Shown here: in pieces, positions 16,196-25,962 of the stretch
Layout of the letters: each line of letters begins with the position of its first letter
How positions within the stretch are numbered: position 1 is the stretch's first letter
Assembly: GCA_035647615.1 (NCBI GenBank)
Contig: DASRND010000025.1
Coordinates: 104,664-168,663 of the forward strand
Reading direction: 5' to 3'
DNA: 64,000 nucleotides
DNA from: Bacteroidales bacterium
GTDB lineage: Bacteria > Bacteroidota > Bacteroidia > Bacteroidales > 4484-276
Notes under the pieces: generated by a model
Databases searched by the model: none
Told to the model about the DNA's origin: nothing
What the model saw: only the letters and a program-made list of their open reading frames with translations
Position numbers and translations under genes: made by a program

Positions 16196-17068
16196 ATGAG
16201 TGTTTTGGTTGATAAAAATTCGAGGGTAATCGTGCAGGGATTTACCGGCAGCGAAGGAACTTTTCACGCACAGCAAATGATTGAGTATGGTACGCAGGTA
16301 GTCGGAGGCGTTACGCCTGGCAAAGGTGGCCAGACGCACCTCGATCGCCCGGTTTTTAATACGGTTCGCGAGGCTGTGGAGCAGCAAGGTGCCAATGTTT
16401 CGTTGATTTTTGTGCCGCCGGCTTTTGCTGCCGATGCCATTATGGAAGCTGCTGATGCAGGCATTGGCGTAGTTATTTGTATAACCGAAGGCATCCCCAC
16501 CAAAGACATGATAATGGTGATGGAGTTTTTGAAAGATAAAAAAACCCGTTTGGTTGGTCCCAATTGTCCGGGCGTAATCACACCGGGCGAAGCCAAAGTA
16601 GGCATTATGCCTGGCTTTATTCATACTCCCGGTCGTGTGGGTGTTGTCTCACGTTCGGGAACGCTAACCTACGAAGCCGTCGATCAGCTCACCAAAGCCG
16701 GCCTGGGACAAACTACTGCCATAGGCATTGGCGGCGACCCAATTATTGGCACCACCACGCGTGACGCTATCGAACTTTTTATGCACGATCCCAAAACCGA
16801 AGGCATTGTGATGATTGGTGAAATTGGCGGAACCATGGAGGCCGAAGCGGCTGAATACGTAAAAGCGAACAGCCATAAACCTGTGGTCGGATTTATTGCC
16901 GGTGCCACCGCTCCCAAAGGCCGAACCATGGGTCATGCCGGTGCCATTATCGGCGGAAAAGATGATACCGCCGAAGCCAAGAAAAAAATCATGCGTGAGT
17001 GTGGCATCCACGTGGTGGACTCGCCCGCTGACATCGGCAAGAAAATGGCCGAGCTGCTCAAGGCATAA
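16196..17068 (+). CDS. sucD: Succinate-CoA ligase (ADP-forming) alpha subunit
   Basis: Alpha subunit of succinyl-CoA synthetase. With the beta subunit SucC it interconverts succinyl-CoA and succinate with ATP or GTP formation in the TCA cycle. The protein of 290 residues has the normal length. The CoA-binding Rossmann domain shows [20 protein letters not shown], with GPNCPGVI and [11 protein letters not shown] following. The phosphorylated active-site His lies in [10 protein letters not shown] near residue 246. sucC is not next to it, unlike in many bacteria, where sucC-sucD are paired; the partner must be elsewhere. It is flanked by a promoter -7 element and by a terminator-like hairpin at 17191-17225, so it appears monocistronic. 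Confidence 0.96.
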   Translation: MSVLVDKNSRVIVQGFTGSEGTFHAQQMIEYGTQVVGGVTPGKGGQTHLDRPVFNTVREAVEQQGANVSLIFVPPAFAADAIMEAADAGIGVVICITEGIPTKDMIMVMEFLKDKKTRLVGPNCPGVITPGEAKVGIMPGFIHTPGRVGVVSRSGTLTYEAVDQLTKAGLGQTTAIGIGGDPIIGTTTRDAIELFMHDPKTEGIVMIGEIGGTMEAEAAEYVKANSHKPVVGFIAGATAPKGRTMGHAGAIIGGKDDTAEAKKKIMRECGIHVVDSPADIGKKMAELLKA

Positions 17069-17190
17069 TCCAACTTTACGCGTGAATCCATAAAATATTA
17101 CGGAAGCTAGGCACAAAGAATTTTTAAATATTTAGTTATCAGGCCTTCGATAGCTTGTTGTGATTCACAATAAAACATTGATAAAAACAC

Positions 17191-17225
17191 AAACGGTTGG
17201 CTGTTGCAAGTCAGCCGTTTTTTGT
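17191..17225 (+). terminator. Terminator-like hairpin after sucD
   Basis: GGCTG and CAGCC arms, extended by AAAC/GTTT with a small bulge, followed by a T7 run. Its T tract overlaps the valS -33 box, so termination and initiation are packed together. Confidence 0.65.
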
Positions 17226-17250
17226 TGCAATGCGGATTTACTTACTTTTG
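17221..17250 (+). promoter_or_regulatory. valS promoter (TTTG / TACTTTTG)
   Basis: -33 TTTG at 17221-17224 and -7 TACTTTTG at 17243-17250 with an 18-base spacer. This is close to the Bacteroidota consensus. The valS ATG at 17282 follows 31 bases later, which supports that start over the upstream in-frame codon at 17204. Confidence 0.7.
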
Positions 17251-17281
17251 CACCTCTTTTTTAACTATCAATTCAAGTACA

Positions 17282-19921
17282 ATGCAGATTCCTTCAAAAT
17301 ACGATCCGTCGCTTACCGAAGACAAGTGGTACCAATGCTGGATGGAGAAAGGTTATTTCAGATCAGTGCCCGACGACCGGGAGCCTTTTTGTATCGTCAT
17401 TCCGCCGCCTAACGTTACCGGCGTGTTGCACATGGGACACATCCTCAACAATACCTTGCAGGATGTGCTGGTACGGCGCGCCCGTATGCAGGGCAAAAAT
17501 GCTTTGTGGCTGCCTGGCACCGACCACGCTTCTATTGCCACCGAGGCCAAAGTAGTGGCGCATCTTAAAGAAAAAAATATCGACAAAAAGGATCTGAGCC
17601 GCAGCGAGTTTCTGGAACATGCCTGGGAATGGAAAGAAAAACACGGAGGAATCATCCTCGAACAACTCAAAAAACTCGGAGCCTCCTGCGATTGGGAACG
17701 AACCCGTTTCACCATGGACGAGAGCATGTACGAGTCGGTGATTGATGTTTTTATCGATTTGTACAACAAAGGATTGATTTATCGTGGCGTGCGCATGGTA
17801 AACTGGGACCCTGCCGCCCTCACAGCACTTTCCGACGAAGAGGTGGTGTATCAGGAAGAAAATTCCAAACTTTATTACGTAAGATATCAAGTCGAAAATG
17901 AAGACAATCAGTGGGTGACCATCGCTACCACGCGGCCTGAAACGATTTTGGGCGATACGGCTGTTTGTGTAAATCCCGGCGACAAACGATTTACAAGTCT
18001 GGCCGGAAAACGTGTCCTGGTTCCGCTCCTCAACCGTCCGGTACCCATTATTCAAGATGAGTATGTCGATATGGAATTTGGTACCGGATGCCTCAAGATT
18101 ACTCCGGCGCATGATCTCAACGATTATGAAATCGGAATCCGGCACAAGCTCGACAGTATCGATATTTTCAACGACAATGGCACCCTCAACGAAGCTGCTC
18201 AGCTTTATGTGGGCGAAGATCGCGATGTGGTGCGCCGCAAAATTGTGAAAGATCTCGATGCAGCAGGCAATCTTGTAAAAGTAGAAGATTACCAAAACAA
18301 AGTTGGATATTCCGAACGCACGCATGTGCCCATCGAGCCTAAGCTTTCGCTGCAGTGGTTTCTGAAGATGTCGGAGCTGGCTGGCCCGGCGCTGGAAGTG
18401 GTGATGGACGATACCGTTGCTTTTCATCCACGTAAGTTTAAAAATACTTATCGCCACTGGATGGAAAATGTGCGCGACTGGTGTATTTCGCGGCAGCTTT
18501 GGTGGGGACAGCGCATTCCCGTTTATTACCTGCCCAATCGCGAAATGGTTGTGGCTAAGTCGGCTGAAGAAGCCTTGCAAAAAGCGCGTGCGCAATATCC
18601 CGAACTCGAAAATCTTACCCTCGACGATGTTAAGCAAGATGAAGATGTGCTCGATACCTGGTTTTCGTCGTGGCTGTGGCCTATTTCGGTTTTCGATGGA
18701 ATTCGCCATCCCGATAATCCCGACATCAATTATTATTATCCTACCAACGACCTGGTCACGGCACCTGAAATTTTGTTTTTCTGGGTGGCCCGCATGATCA
18801 TGGCCGGACTGGAGTACCGCAGTGAGATACCTTTTAAAAACGTTTACCTTACGGGAATTGTGCGCGACAAGCAAGGACGCAAAATGTCCAAGTCTCTGGG
18901 TAACTCACCCGATCCGGTGGAGATGATGAAGCAATATGGCGCCGACGGAACGCGTGTGGGAATGTTGTTTACTTCACCTGCAGGCAATGATTTGCCTTTT
19001 GATGTTTCGCTTTGTGAGCAGGGCCGTAATTTTAGTAATAAAATCTGGAACGCGATGCGTTTGGTAAAAGGCTGGGAAATAGACAGCAATATACCGCAGC
19101 CTGAAAACAGTGCCATTGCCGCCGATTGGTTCGAGGCGCAATTTAACGATGCGCTAAAAACCATCGATGAGCATTATGCCAAATACCGCATTTCGGATGC
19201 CTTGATGGCTACTTATAAACTTGTTTGGGACGATTTCTGTTCGTGGTATCTCGAGATGATCAAGCCTGCATATCAACAACCTGTCGATGCAATTACTTAC
19301 GAGCGAACGATAAATATTTTCGAAAACCTGATGAAGGTGTTGCATCCTTTTATGCCATTTCTTACCGAGGAGGTGTGGCACCTGCTGGCTGATCGTGCCG
19401 ATGAAGATTGCATTATTATAGCGTCCTGGCCTGAGCAACAGCGTATTCATCACAAAATTCTCGAGCAATTCGATTTTGCCAAAGAGGTTGTGAATGCAGC
19501 CAGAAATGTAAGAGCTGCTCGCAACATCCCGCAGAAGGAATCTCTGGAGTTTTATATCAAAAAGAATCTCGACCAGCAGCCTGATACTACTTTTGATGGA
19601 TTGATAGCCAAACTTTGCAATCTGCGAAAGCTTGAATATGTGGATGAAAAAGTTGATAATGCGCTTTCGTTTGTGGTGCGTTCCACCGAATTCTATATTC
19701 CGCTCACAGAAACTGTGGATGTGGAAGGTGAGATAAAGAAGTTGCGAGATGAACTAACATACACGCAAGGTTTTCACAATTCGGTGAAGAAGAAACTCTC
19801 CAACGAGCGCTTCGTAAATAATGCACCGGAGGCGGTGGTTGCCGGCGAACGCAAGAAGCTATTGGATGCCGAAAATAAGATTAAGGTTATCACCGATCAG
19901 ATTGCTGCGCTGCAAGGATGA
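17282..19921 (+). CDS. valS: Valyl-tRNA synthetase
   Basis: Class I aminoacyl-tRNA synthetase charging tRNA-Val, cytoplasmic, 879 residues. The HIGH motif is HMGH at residue 50 in [16 protein letters not shown]. The editing domain ([16 protein letters not shown]) and the [13 protein letters not shown] segment follow. The KMSKS motif is at about 534 ([18 protein letters not shown]). The anticodon-binding domain and a C-terminal coiled coil (about 815-879) complete the normal ValS layout. The frame is open from 17204, but the promoter lies between 17221 and 17250 and family N-termini begin [10 protein letters not shown], so the ATG at 17282 is used. It is followed by a terminator at 19981. Confidence 0.97.
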   Translation: MQIPSKYDPSLTEDKWYQCWMEKGYFRSVPDDREPFCIVIPPPNVTGVLHMGHILNNTLQDVLVRRARMQGKNALWLPGTDHASIATEAKVVAHLKEKNIDKKDLSRSEFLEHAWEWKEKHGGIILEQLKKLGASCDWERTRFTMDESMYESVIDVFIDLYNKGLIYRGVRMVNWDPAALTALSDEEVVYQEENSKLYYVRYQVENEDNQWVTIATTRPETILGDTAVCVNPGDKRFTSLAGKRVLVPLLNRPVPIIQDEYVDMEFGTGCLKITPAHDLNDYEIGIRHKLDSIDIFNDNGTLNEAAQLYVGEDRDVVRRKIVKDLDAAGNLVKVEDYQNKVGYSERTHVPIEPKLSLQWFLKMSELAGPALEVVMDDTVAFHPRKFKNTYRHWMENVRDWCISRQLWWGQRIPVYYLPNREMVVAKSAEEALQKARAQYPELENLTLDDVKQDEDVLDTWFSSWLWPISVFDGIRHPDNPDINYYYPTNDLVTAPEILFFWVARMIMAGLEYRSEIPFKNVYLTGIVRDKQGRKMSKSLGNSPDPVEMMKQYGADGTRVGMLFTSPAGNDLPFDVSLCEQGRNFSNKIWNAMRLVKGWEIDSNIPQPENSAIAADWFEAQFNDALKTIDEHYAKYRISDALMATYKLVWDDFCSWYLEMIKPAYQQPVDAITYERTINIFENLMKVLHPFMPFLTEEVWHLLADRADEDCIIIASWPEQQRIHHKILEQFDFAKEVVNAARNVRAARNIPQKESLEFYIKKNLDQQPDTTFDGLIAKLCNLRKLEYVDEKVDNALSFVVRSTEFYIPLTETVDVEGEIKKLRDELTYTQGFHNSVKKKLSNERFVNNAPEAVVAGERKKLLDAENKIKVITDQIAALQG

Positions 19922-19952
19922 GATTAAATTCCAAAATCCAATGAAGTAAAAT

Positions 19953-19967
19953 CCAAATAAATCTCAA
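19953..19967 (+). repeat. Dispersed CAAATAAATYTCAA element, copy 2
   Basis: Core CCAAATAAATCTCAA in a run of AAATTCCAAAATCC-like text between valS and its terminator. Confidence 0.65.
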
Positions 19968-19980
19968 TAGCTAAAATTCA

Positions 19981-20011
19981 AAATTCCAAACACTCGTGTT
20001 TGGAATTTTTG
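19981..20011. terminator. Terminator between valS and DUF4159 gene
   Basis: Thirteen-base arms (AAATTCCAAACAC at 19981-19993, complement at 19996-20008) with a very short loop and a T5 tail. It is A-rich on the other side, so it can serve both convergent genes. Confidence 0.85.
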
Positions 20012-20040
20012 TTTGTAGTTTGAATTAGTGGCTTTTTATT

Positions 20041-20697
20041 CTATTCTGAAAAGATGTACTGCAACATGTTGGCACCCATTTTCAAAGCTTTTAGCCGGGT
20101 TTCTTCCGAGTCTTTGTGTACTTCGTAATCCTCCCACCCGTTTCCCAGATCGGTTTCATAGGTATAATAACAAACCAGGCGTCCTTCCCATATCAGCCCA
20201 AATCCCTGTGATGGTTTGCCATCATGTTCATGTATTTTGGGTGGGCCGCTGGTGAAATGAAATTTTTGGTGATAAATAGGGTGGTCGAAAGGTAACTCCA
20301 CAAAATCGAGTTCCGGGAAAACCTTTTTCATCTGCGGACGAATGAATTTATCCAGACCATAATTATCGTCGATATGCAAAAAGCCTCCGGCCAGCAAATA
20401 CTCCCGGAGGTTGCGTGCTTCTTGTGTGGAGAACACCACGTTACCGTGTCCGGTGAGATGAACAAAAGGATAATTGAATATATCGGTGCTGCCTACCTCT
20501 ACAGTTGCCGGCTCACTGTTGATGGTGGTTTTTAGCTGCTTATTAGCAAAAGCTATCAGGTTTGGCAGCGAGGTGGGGTTGGCATACCAATCGCCGCCAC
20601 CTTTGTATTTTAGCAATGCGATCTGCACGCCGCCTTTGGGTATGGCGGCTGTCGTCAGAATCGCAGCAATAACGAGTAAGGCAAATATTTTTTTCAT
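20041..20697 (-). CDS. DUF4159 domain-containing exported protein
   Basis: Protein of 218 residues with an N-terminal signal peptide (cleavage likely after TTAAIPKG or near residue 20). It matches the DUF4159 family: IALLKYKGGGDWYANPTSLPNL at the start and FNYPFVHLTGHGNV, a glutamine-amidotransferase-like flavodoxin fold. The last part, LREYLLAGGFLHIDDNYG and ELPFDHPIYH, is characteristic. No catalytic cysteine of active amidotransferases is evident, so an enzymatic role is uncertain. Its start lies 9 bases after the rsmE stop on the same strand, implying one operon. In related bacteria DUF4159 genes often occur near MoxR/BatA-type genes; that context is missing here. Confidence 0.88.
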   Translation of the reverse strand: MKKIFALLVIAAILTTAAIPKGGVQIALLKYKGGGDWYANPTSLPNLIAFANKQLKTTINSEPATVEVGSTDIFNYPFVHLTGHGNVVFSTQEARNLREYLLAGGFLHIDDNYGLDKFIRPQMKKVFPELDFVELPFDHPIYHQKFHFTSGPPKIHEHDGKPSQGFGLIWEGRLVCYYTYETDLGNGWEDYEVHKDSEETRLKALKMGANMLQYIFSE

Positions 20698-20706
20698 AAT
20701 CAGATA

Positions 20707-21411
20707 TTATCGACTTTTAAGCGCCAGTGTATGGCAGGCTACAAGTGCAGCAGTTTCCGTTCTTAAACGATTTTCGCCCAAACTTATTGGTTCAAATCCA
20801 TGGCGCTGCGCCATTGTGATTTCTTCGCTGCTAAAATCGCCCTCCGGACCAATCAGCACCACCACATCCCTGCCCGGTTCTGCAATATCGAATAACGGCT
20901 TGTGGGCTTGATCGCTCATGTATGCAATCAGCTTTTGGGTGGTGTCCTTTTGTTGACCGACGAAACTATTGTATGCGGTAAGCTCTTTGAGCACCGGCAA
21001 CCAGGTTTGTTGCGATTGTTTGATGGCGGCAACCAGAATTTTGTGCAGACGCTCGGGGTTAATCCTTACCCGTTCCGAATGTTGACATTGCAATGGCGTA
21101 ATAATGCCGATGCCAATCTCAGTAGCTTTTTCGAGAAACCATTCAAATCGTGCCATGTTTTTGGTAGGAGCTACCGCAATGTTATTATGCCGGTGGGGAG
21201 GCGTCGGAACAAGCTCCTTTTCGATAACTTCGAAACGGCACTCCCGTATATTATTGTCGAGTAACCTGCAAGTAAAACGATGCCCGATACCATCGGTAAA
21301 AATCACACGATCGTCAGGTACCAACCTCAGGACGCGACTGATGTGACGCGACTCCTCAGCGTCGGTAGTAAATTGATCGCCATCGATTGTCGTCGAATAA
21401 AACCAGTGCAT
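20707..21411 (-). CDS. rsmE: 16S rRNA (uracil1498-N3)-methyltransferase RsmE
   Basis: SPOUT-class methyltransferase that methylates N3 of U1498 in 16S rRNA using S-adenosylmethionine; 234 residues. The N-terminal PUA-like domain begins HWFYSTTIDGDQFTTDAEESRH. The C-terminal knotted domain contains VVVLIGPEGDFSSEEI and SLGENRLRTETAALVA, both hallmark RsmE motifs. Translation could begin at a TTG at 21435, but MHWFYS is the family-typical start, with an AAGGAG directly against it. The gene is followed at 9 bases by the DUF4159 gene. Its upstream side abuts the terminator of the next gene, so rsmE probably has its own weak promoter. Confidence 0.94.
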   Translation of the reverse strand: MHWFYSTTIDGDQFTTDAEESRHISRVLRLVPDDRVIFTDGIGHRFTCRLLDNNIRECRFEVIEKELVPTPPHRHNNIAVAPTKNMARFEWFLEKATEIGIGIITPLQCQHSERVRINPERLHKILVAAIKQSQQTWLPVLKELTAYNSFVGQQKDTTQKLIAYMSDQAHKPLFDIAEPGRDVVVLIGPEGDFSSEEITMAQRHGFEPISLGENRLRTETAALVACHTLALKSR

Positions 21412-21436
21412 CTCCTTATTATTAATTTGAAACAAT

Positions 21437-21472
21437 AAAAAAACCTGCTCCGGTTACAGAGCAGGTTTTTTT
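21437..21472 (-). terminator. Rho-independent terminator after the 1291-aa gene
   Basis: Perfect 14-bp stem AAAAAAACCTGCTC with its complement, loop CGGTTACA, and A7/T7 flanks. It is positioned just downstream of the stop at 21490. Confidence 0.93.
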
Positions 21473-21489
21473 GATGAACTTTAAGATCA

Positions 21490-24400
21490 TTATTCGAGAA
21501 TAACTTTCTGAATACGTGTAGATTCTTCGTTGACAAGCTGCACAAAGTAGATTCCTTTGGGCTGTGTCGAAAGATTGATGGTAGTGCTCTCGGCAATTAC
21601 ACCACGATAAATCACCTGACCTTTTACGTTGGTAATAGTGAGGGTAGCATTTTTGTCGAGACCTTTTATCGTTAACTGGCCAGTGGTTGGGTTAGGATAA
21701 ATGGCTACTGATTCCAAAGTCTTCTCTCCAATAGCTACCGCGCTCAGTTTCATTTCACTGATCATCGACAAGCCTTCGACGGCGAAAAGTCCGTTGTGGT
21801 GGGGCATGGAGGTGTTGTATGTAACTGTAGCTACAAACTCCTGCTCGGTAGAAGGTCGATACAGTCGATAGCTCATCAGTTCGCCCTCAGTCAGTCCATC
21901 TACTACGTTAGGTGTTAATATCATTTCATCACCAAAGGCCAAAAGCAGGATGTTGTTGTCTTGAGTAGTAACTTCCAAGAAACCAACACATAATCCTTCT
22001 GTATTGAAAACACCGATTTGGTCATCAAGTTCAAGCGATTCAAGCACTGTAGCCTCGATAGATATAAAATGAGAAATACCCGTATTTTCAACTTCGTTCC
22101 AAGTAAGATTTTCACCTTTGTATGGTTTTGTTGCACCTGACGATTTTGATGATTTTGCATCAAATGGTGGATAGGTATAGGTGTCTGCATTGTACATATT
22201 AAGCAGGTAAGCCTCATCGGGTTTCAGGTTGAGAAGTGTATAAATGCCACCATTTGGCCACCATGTGTCAGTTGTGAATATATTGTGTAAAAATAACAGG
22301 TTTGAGCCAACGGCATCAGCAAAATCGGATGTAGCTACTTCGTAGGGAACCCTTACCGGGAGGTAACTGGAACCCTTGGGGATATTCACAGTTTTGTTGG
22401 TAGTTTCGATTCCTGTAACAATGCAGCTATCTTTGACTATCATTTTTGATTTGTAGCCTAAGATGGGTGTAATGTCACCAATGGTATTGATGTTTTGGGG
22501 AACCCACCAGACACCAAGCGGCGGCTGCTGACGGACGGTGATGATCATGTTCTCAGAAAGACCTGCTAATACATCCTCAATAGCTGTGCTGGGTGCCGGT
22601 TCCATGTAGATTGAGAATCCACTCCAGTCTTTCTGGATAGTCAGACATTGTACCTGAGTGATGTTAATGTTGATGTTGCCAAACTCACCATTTTCACCAC
22701 CAACGGCAATGTAATAGACACCGGCTTCCAGGTCGCAGAAACCAGATGCTGCCGCACCATTATTACAACCATCATAGGCAAAGCCGATAGCTCCATCAGG
22801 AATCACGGCAGGGAAGTTAGGTACATTTTCGCAATCATCATACAAAGCGATGTAGGTGTCAAAATCAGAACCGCAGGTAGAAACAAAGATGTCCATGTCG
22901 TTCAGGAGTTCAACAGTGAACCACTGCAGTTGTTCTGCTACAAGTGTTTCAGCATCCACTGCAGGATCGTTGGGGACACCGTAATCTATAGCATCACCGC
23001 ATCCGCTAACTACTTCTACACAAACTGTGTCCGAAGGTGCAGATTCTGTTCCGTCAAGCATGATCTGAGTTACATAGTAGCACCAGTTGCCATCATGGAT
23101 TACGTCGAACATTCCTGTTTCGGGGGTGCCTTTGAGCAACCAGATAAATTCGTATCCTGGAGCACCGTTATCGAGCATGCGGTAAACGTTGAAAGTGGGA
23201 ACATAATCGCCGCCATTTTCATAGATAGTGACATATCCGTTAAAGTCGTTTGGGTCGCCCGTTGTGCCATCACTCATAAAGTAATATCCAGCTACCTGAG
23301 GGCCGACAATGGCAGCAGTGGTAACATTTATTGAGAAATCGATAAAATGCATTGGGATGTTATCTTTCCAGAAAGGTTCAAGTCCAGTTTCCCAATAGAC
23401 CTTTTGTCCATCAATGGTTGCCGGTAAGGTAGTTCCATCAGCTAATGGAAAATCCGTTGCTGAAACTATGGTGAATCCTGCAGGCAGTTCAATTTCGAAA
23501 TAAGCTCCCCAATCCTGAAATCCAGCGGGATTCTCGGGTGCGTAGGCAGTAAGTGTAAAATCCAGATCCATGGTAGTGGAAGGAAGATAGTCGTTGTTGC
23601 TTTCAACTTCGCCCATTACGACATCAGTACCTTTTTCTTGTTTCTTGGCAGCCGGAGCCCAATCAAGCTCTACGTAGCCGTATGCCGGATCAGATGCTGC
23701 GGTGAGTGTAGGACGCTTGTCGTTTAGTTCAAAATCCTGCATTGTGATATTTCCATCTGTAACAACTACGCCGGTAGCTGTTGAAGTGGAATATCCAACT
23801 CCAAATCCGCTGGCAGTAACGGCGTAAGTTCCGGCGGGAATGTCAAACGAATAATTTCCTAAAGCATCGGTAGTAGTGCTAAAAACATCAGCCGAAACAG
23901 TCACGCCATTAATACCGGCAAGGCCGTCAGTAACTACACCACTGATGGTTCCAACTGCGTTAGCTTCTACAACAAACTCAGCGTAATAATTGTATCCGGG
24001 ACACGGGTGTCCATTATAGCTTGTTGGGGCAACCATGAAATAATAGGTGCCTGCAGGTAGGTTCATAAATTCGATTGAATCTTCCAGACAAGCAGGCAGA
24101 TTTTTGTAATGTGTAAAGTAGTTGCCTAAGTTATCGCATCCGGGAACTCCCAATTCAGCTTGCATCACTAAACCAAAGGTAGTGGCTTGCTCGGCTTTAA
24201 CTGAGAGTTTAACACTGCTGATTGCTCCGATGGTGAGTTCGAACCAGTCGGTGTCCCGTTCGTTATTCTCAGCAGAGAGATTGCCAAAAATCAAATCGCC
24301 ATCAGCAACGGTAAAGAAAGCTGGTGGATCGATGTTACATCCATCGTTGTCAAAATCGCCGCAGACTTCACCTTCGGCAGTTCCTACAGGAGGTAAGGTG

Positions 24401-25365
24401 CAGGTAGTTTCCTCGTAAATGCTTAAGAAGCCTTCACCGGTTTCATTATCAAATCCAGCTACTCTGACAACATATTCACTGCCATTTGTAACAGGAAGAG
24501 TCACCTTGGATTGTAAATCACAAGCGTCATCATTGAAATCAAGCAATGCTCCATTGCAAGCATCATAAACTTCGAGGTAAGTGTCAAAGTCGCTGTCACA
24601 AACATCTACAGTTGCGTTTCCTGTGAATGATGCTGTGTAGCTGTACCATATGTCGTATTTTCCATCGAGCGGCCATACACTGGGCGTAGCTTCTAATGTC
24701 GAAAAGTACTTACCATTCACTTCGCCAACGGCTATTGCGTTTGCGCAATCATCGTTAGGTACTACAGTGGTAGCTGCGATAACCAAATTGAAGTCAGGGA
24801 TGGAAAAGCTTTTGACATTTGGCCAGCTGTCGATAATCAGGTAGTAGGTGCCTGCTTCAAGTGCAATGGCAAAACCATGTTCCATTCCGTCGCCATAGGT
24901 ATCGGTACTAACAGCAAGACACGTGGCTGTGGGATTATCGTAACAGTCCTCGTTGAGAGCCATACCCGAAAAAGGGGTGCCTTTGGGGTCGATGGTGAAG
25001 GTGAGGGTGGTGTCGAAAGCCAGATTAAGTTCGATAATCATGTCTTCTCCGCCGTCGAAATCGTTGAGGCAGGTATTTTCGTAATTGTTGCCTCTTCCTG
25101 TAGTGGTTTGATTATTCAGCGGTAAAGGAAGCCCGTTGCCACTGGTAATGTTGATGATCTCCGGGTTGGTGCAATCATCACCAATAGCTTTGGAACCATT
25201 GGGGGCTAAAGGTACCTGTGCTGTGGGGCCATGCAACTGGCGAATCAGCTCTAACTTGTCAGGAGCAGTATTACCTGTTTGATTATCAGGTAGCTTCTGG
25301 GCAGTCAAAGAGACTGAAAAACCAATCACGAATGCCAAAAGGCAAAATTTAGTAAACGTTTTCAT
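21490..25365 (-). CDS. Large secreted multidomain protein with T9SS sorting domain
   Basis: Exported protein of 1291 residues. A signal peptide of about 22 residues ends SVSLTAQ. Next come three or more beta-sandwich modules of the pre-peptidase C-terminal type, each with an aspartate-rich VCDSDFDTYLEVYDAC-like segment (around 100-200, 205-325 and 840-940). Near 470-550 lies a carboxypeptidase-regulatory-like insert (GTISGVVTDGLAGINGVTVSA). A Cys-rich region, a C-terminal globular part and a type A sorting domain (AIYPNPTTGQLTIKG) end it. No catalytic motif is visible, so a structural, adhesive or binding role is inferred. It is monocistronic, ends at the strong terminator and has a long AT-rich upstream region. 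Confidence 0.85.
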   Translation of the reverse strand: MKTFTKFCLLAFVIGFSVSLTAQKLPDNQTGNTAPDKLELIRQLHGPTAQVPLAPNGSKAIGDDCTNPEIINITSGNGLPLPLNNQTTTGRGNNYENTCLNDFDGGEDMIIELNLAFDTTLTFTIDPKGTPFSGMALNEDCYDNPTATCLAVSTDTYGDGMEHGFAIALEAGTYYLIIDSWPNVKSFSIPDFNLVIAATTVVPNDDCANAIAVGEVNGKYFSTLEATPSVWPLDGKYDIWYSYTASFTGNATVDVCDSDFDTYLEVYDACNGALLDFNDDACDLQSKVTLPVTNGSEYVVRVAGFDNETGEGFLSIYEETTCTLPPVGTAEGEVCGDFDNDGCNIDPPAFFTVADGDLIFGNLSAENNERDTDWFELTIGAISSVKLSVKAEQATTFGLVMQAELGVPGCDNLGNYFTHYKNLPACLEDSIEFMNLPAGTYYFMVAPTSYNGHPCPGYNYYAEFVVEANAVGTISGVVTDGLAGINGVTVSADVFSTTTDALGNYSFDIPAGTYAVTASGFGVGYSTSTATGVVVTDGNITMQDFELNDKRPTLTAASDPAYGYVELDWAPAAKKQEKGTDVVMGEVESNNDYLPSTTMDLDFTLTAYAPENPAGFQDWGAYFEIELPAGFTIVSATDFPLADGTTLPATIDGQKVYWETGLEPFWKDNIPMHFIDFSINVTTAAIVGPQVAGYYFMSDGTTGDPNDFNGYVTIYENGGDYVPTFNVYRMLDNGAPGYEFIWLLKGTPETGMFDVIHDGNWCYYVTQIMLDGTESAPSDTVCVEVVSGCGDAIDYGVPNDPAVDAETLVAEQLQWFTVELLNDMDIFVSTCGSDFDTYIALYDDCENVPNFPAVIPDGAIGFAYDGCNNGAAASGFCDLEAGVYYIAVGGENGEFGNININITQVQCLTIQKDWSGFSIYMEPAPSTAIEDVLAGLSENMIITVRQQPPLGVWWVPQNINTIGDITPILGYKSKMIVKDSCIVTGIETTNKTVNIPKGSSYLPVRVPYEVATSDFADAVGSNLLFLHNIFTTDTWWPNGGIYTLLNLKPDEAYLLNMYNADTYTYPPFDAKSSKSSGATKPYKGENLTWNEVENTGISHFISIEATVLESLELDDQIGVFNTEGLCVGFLEVTTQDNNILLLAFGDEMILTPNVVDGLTEGELMSYRLYRPSTEQEFVATVTYNTSMPHHNGLFAVEGLSMISEMKLSAVAIGEKTLESVAIYPNPTTGQLTIKGLDKNATLTITNVKGQVIYRGVIAESTTINLSTQPKGIYFVQLVNEESTRIQKVILE

Positions 25366-25790
25366 AATGATCTCATTTTAAATGAATATTTGGTTTATTG
25401 TTATTTTCTTGAGCTTGATGAATGTTACAATTTAGGAAAATCAACTGCAATTATAATTATTAAAATCCACACCTCAAACTGATTTTTTTTCTAAAACAGC
25501 ATTGAAATCTCCTTTTAAATCATAAAGCAATGATTTTTAACTACATAACCCTTACTTTGAAATTTCCTTGGGTATTTATTATTAACAAAGATTAACGCAA
25601 AGCCTTCTTTTACATCTATACAATCCAAAGAGATGCAAAAATAATTAAATCTTCGATGTGGGAGCGCTTTATTCGCAAAAGAAACATCTTAATTTACGTT
25701 ATTTTTTATCAACAACTTATAAACACCAACGACAGCTACCCCAAGGTAACTGCCGTAGTTTTATTATTAACTGTTATCGGGTTGGCATGA
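25366..25790. other. AT-rich intergenic region between cyd operon and 1291-aa gene
   Basis: No convincing gene on either strand besides the small frame starting at 25916. An imperfect 12-bp hairpin lies at 25729-25756 (ACGACAGCTACC with GGTAACTGCCGT, loop CCAA), followed by TTTTATTATT. It may be a weak terminator for the cyd transcript or the leader of the next gene. The remainder is plain AT-rich sequence upstream of the minus-strand secreted-protein gene. Confidence 0.4.
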
Positions 25791-25916
25791 TCAAACGTTC
25801 TCGCCGTCTTCAACTAGTTTTTTGTTCAGTTTTTTCAGATAATATCTTGCCAACCAATAGGTGATCAGAATTACTGCCGGCCAGAGCAAGAGCTGTATGA
25901 TTTGTAGTAGGTGCAT
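25791..25916 (-). CDS. 41-residue membrane peptide, candidate cyd small subunit
   Basis: A complete small gene with an ATG at 25916 and a stop at 25791. The peptide starts MHLLQIIQLLLWPAVILITY and continues with WLARYYLKKLNKKLVEDGENV. It has one hydrophobic transmembrane segment (about 2-22), then a basic cytoplasmic-type stretch (RYYLKKLNKK) and an acidic tail. It begins 47 bases after the cydB stop on the same strand. By size, topology and place it resembles the small single-span subunits of cytochrome bd oxidase (CydX in proteobacteria, CydS in Geobacillus), but I see no sequence motif shared with CydX. No Shine-Dalgarno sequence is evident. The call as a real gene is inferred from position and composition. 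Confidence 0.6.
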   Translation of the reverse strand: MHLLQIIQLLLWPAVILITYWLARYYLKKLNKKLVEDGENV

Positions 25917-25962
25917 ATCGTTCGTTTTTTTAGATGAAACAATGATTTAATAAAAGGGAAAT

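Noticed and set aside
17363..18874. A 503-codon open frame antisense to valS
   Set aside because: The valS frame has all family motifs; the antisense frame shows none and is His/Phe/Ile-rich as is common for antisense shadows.
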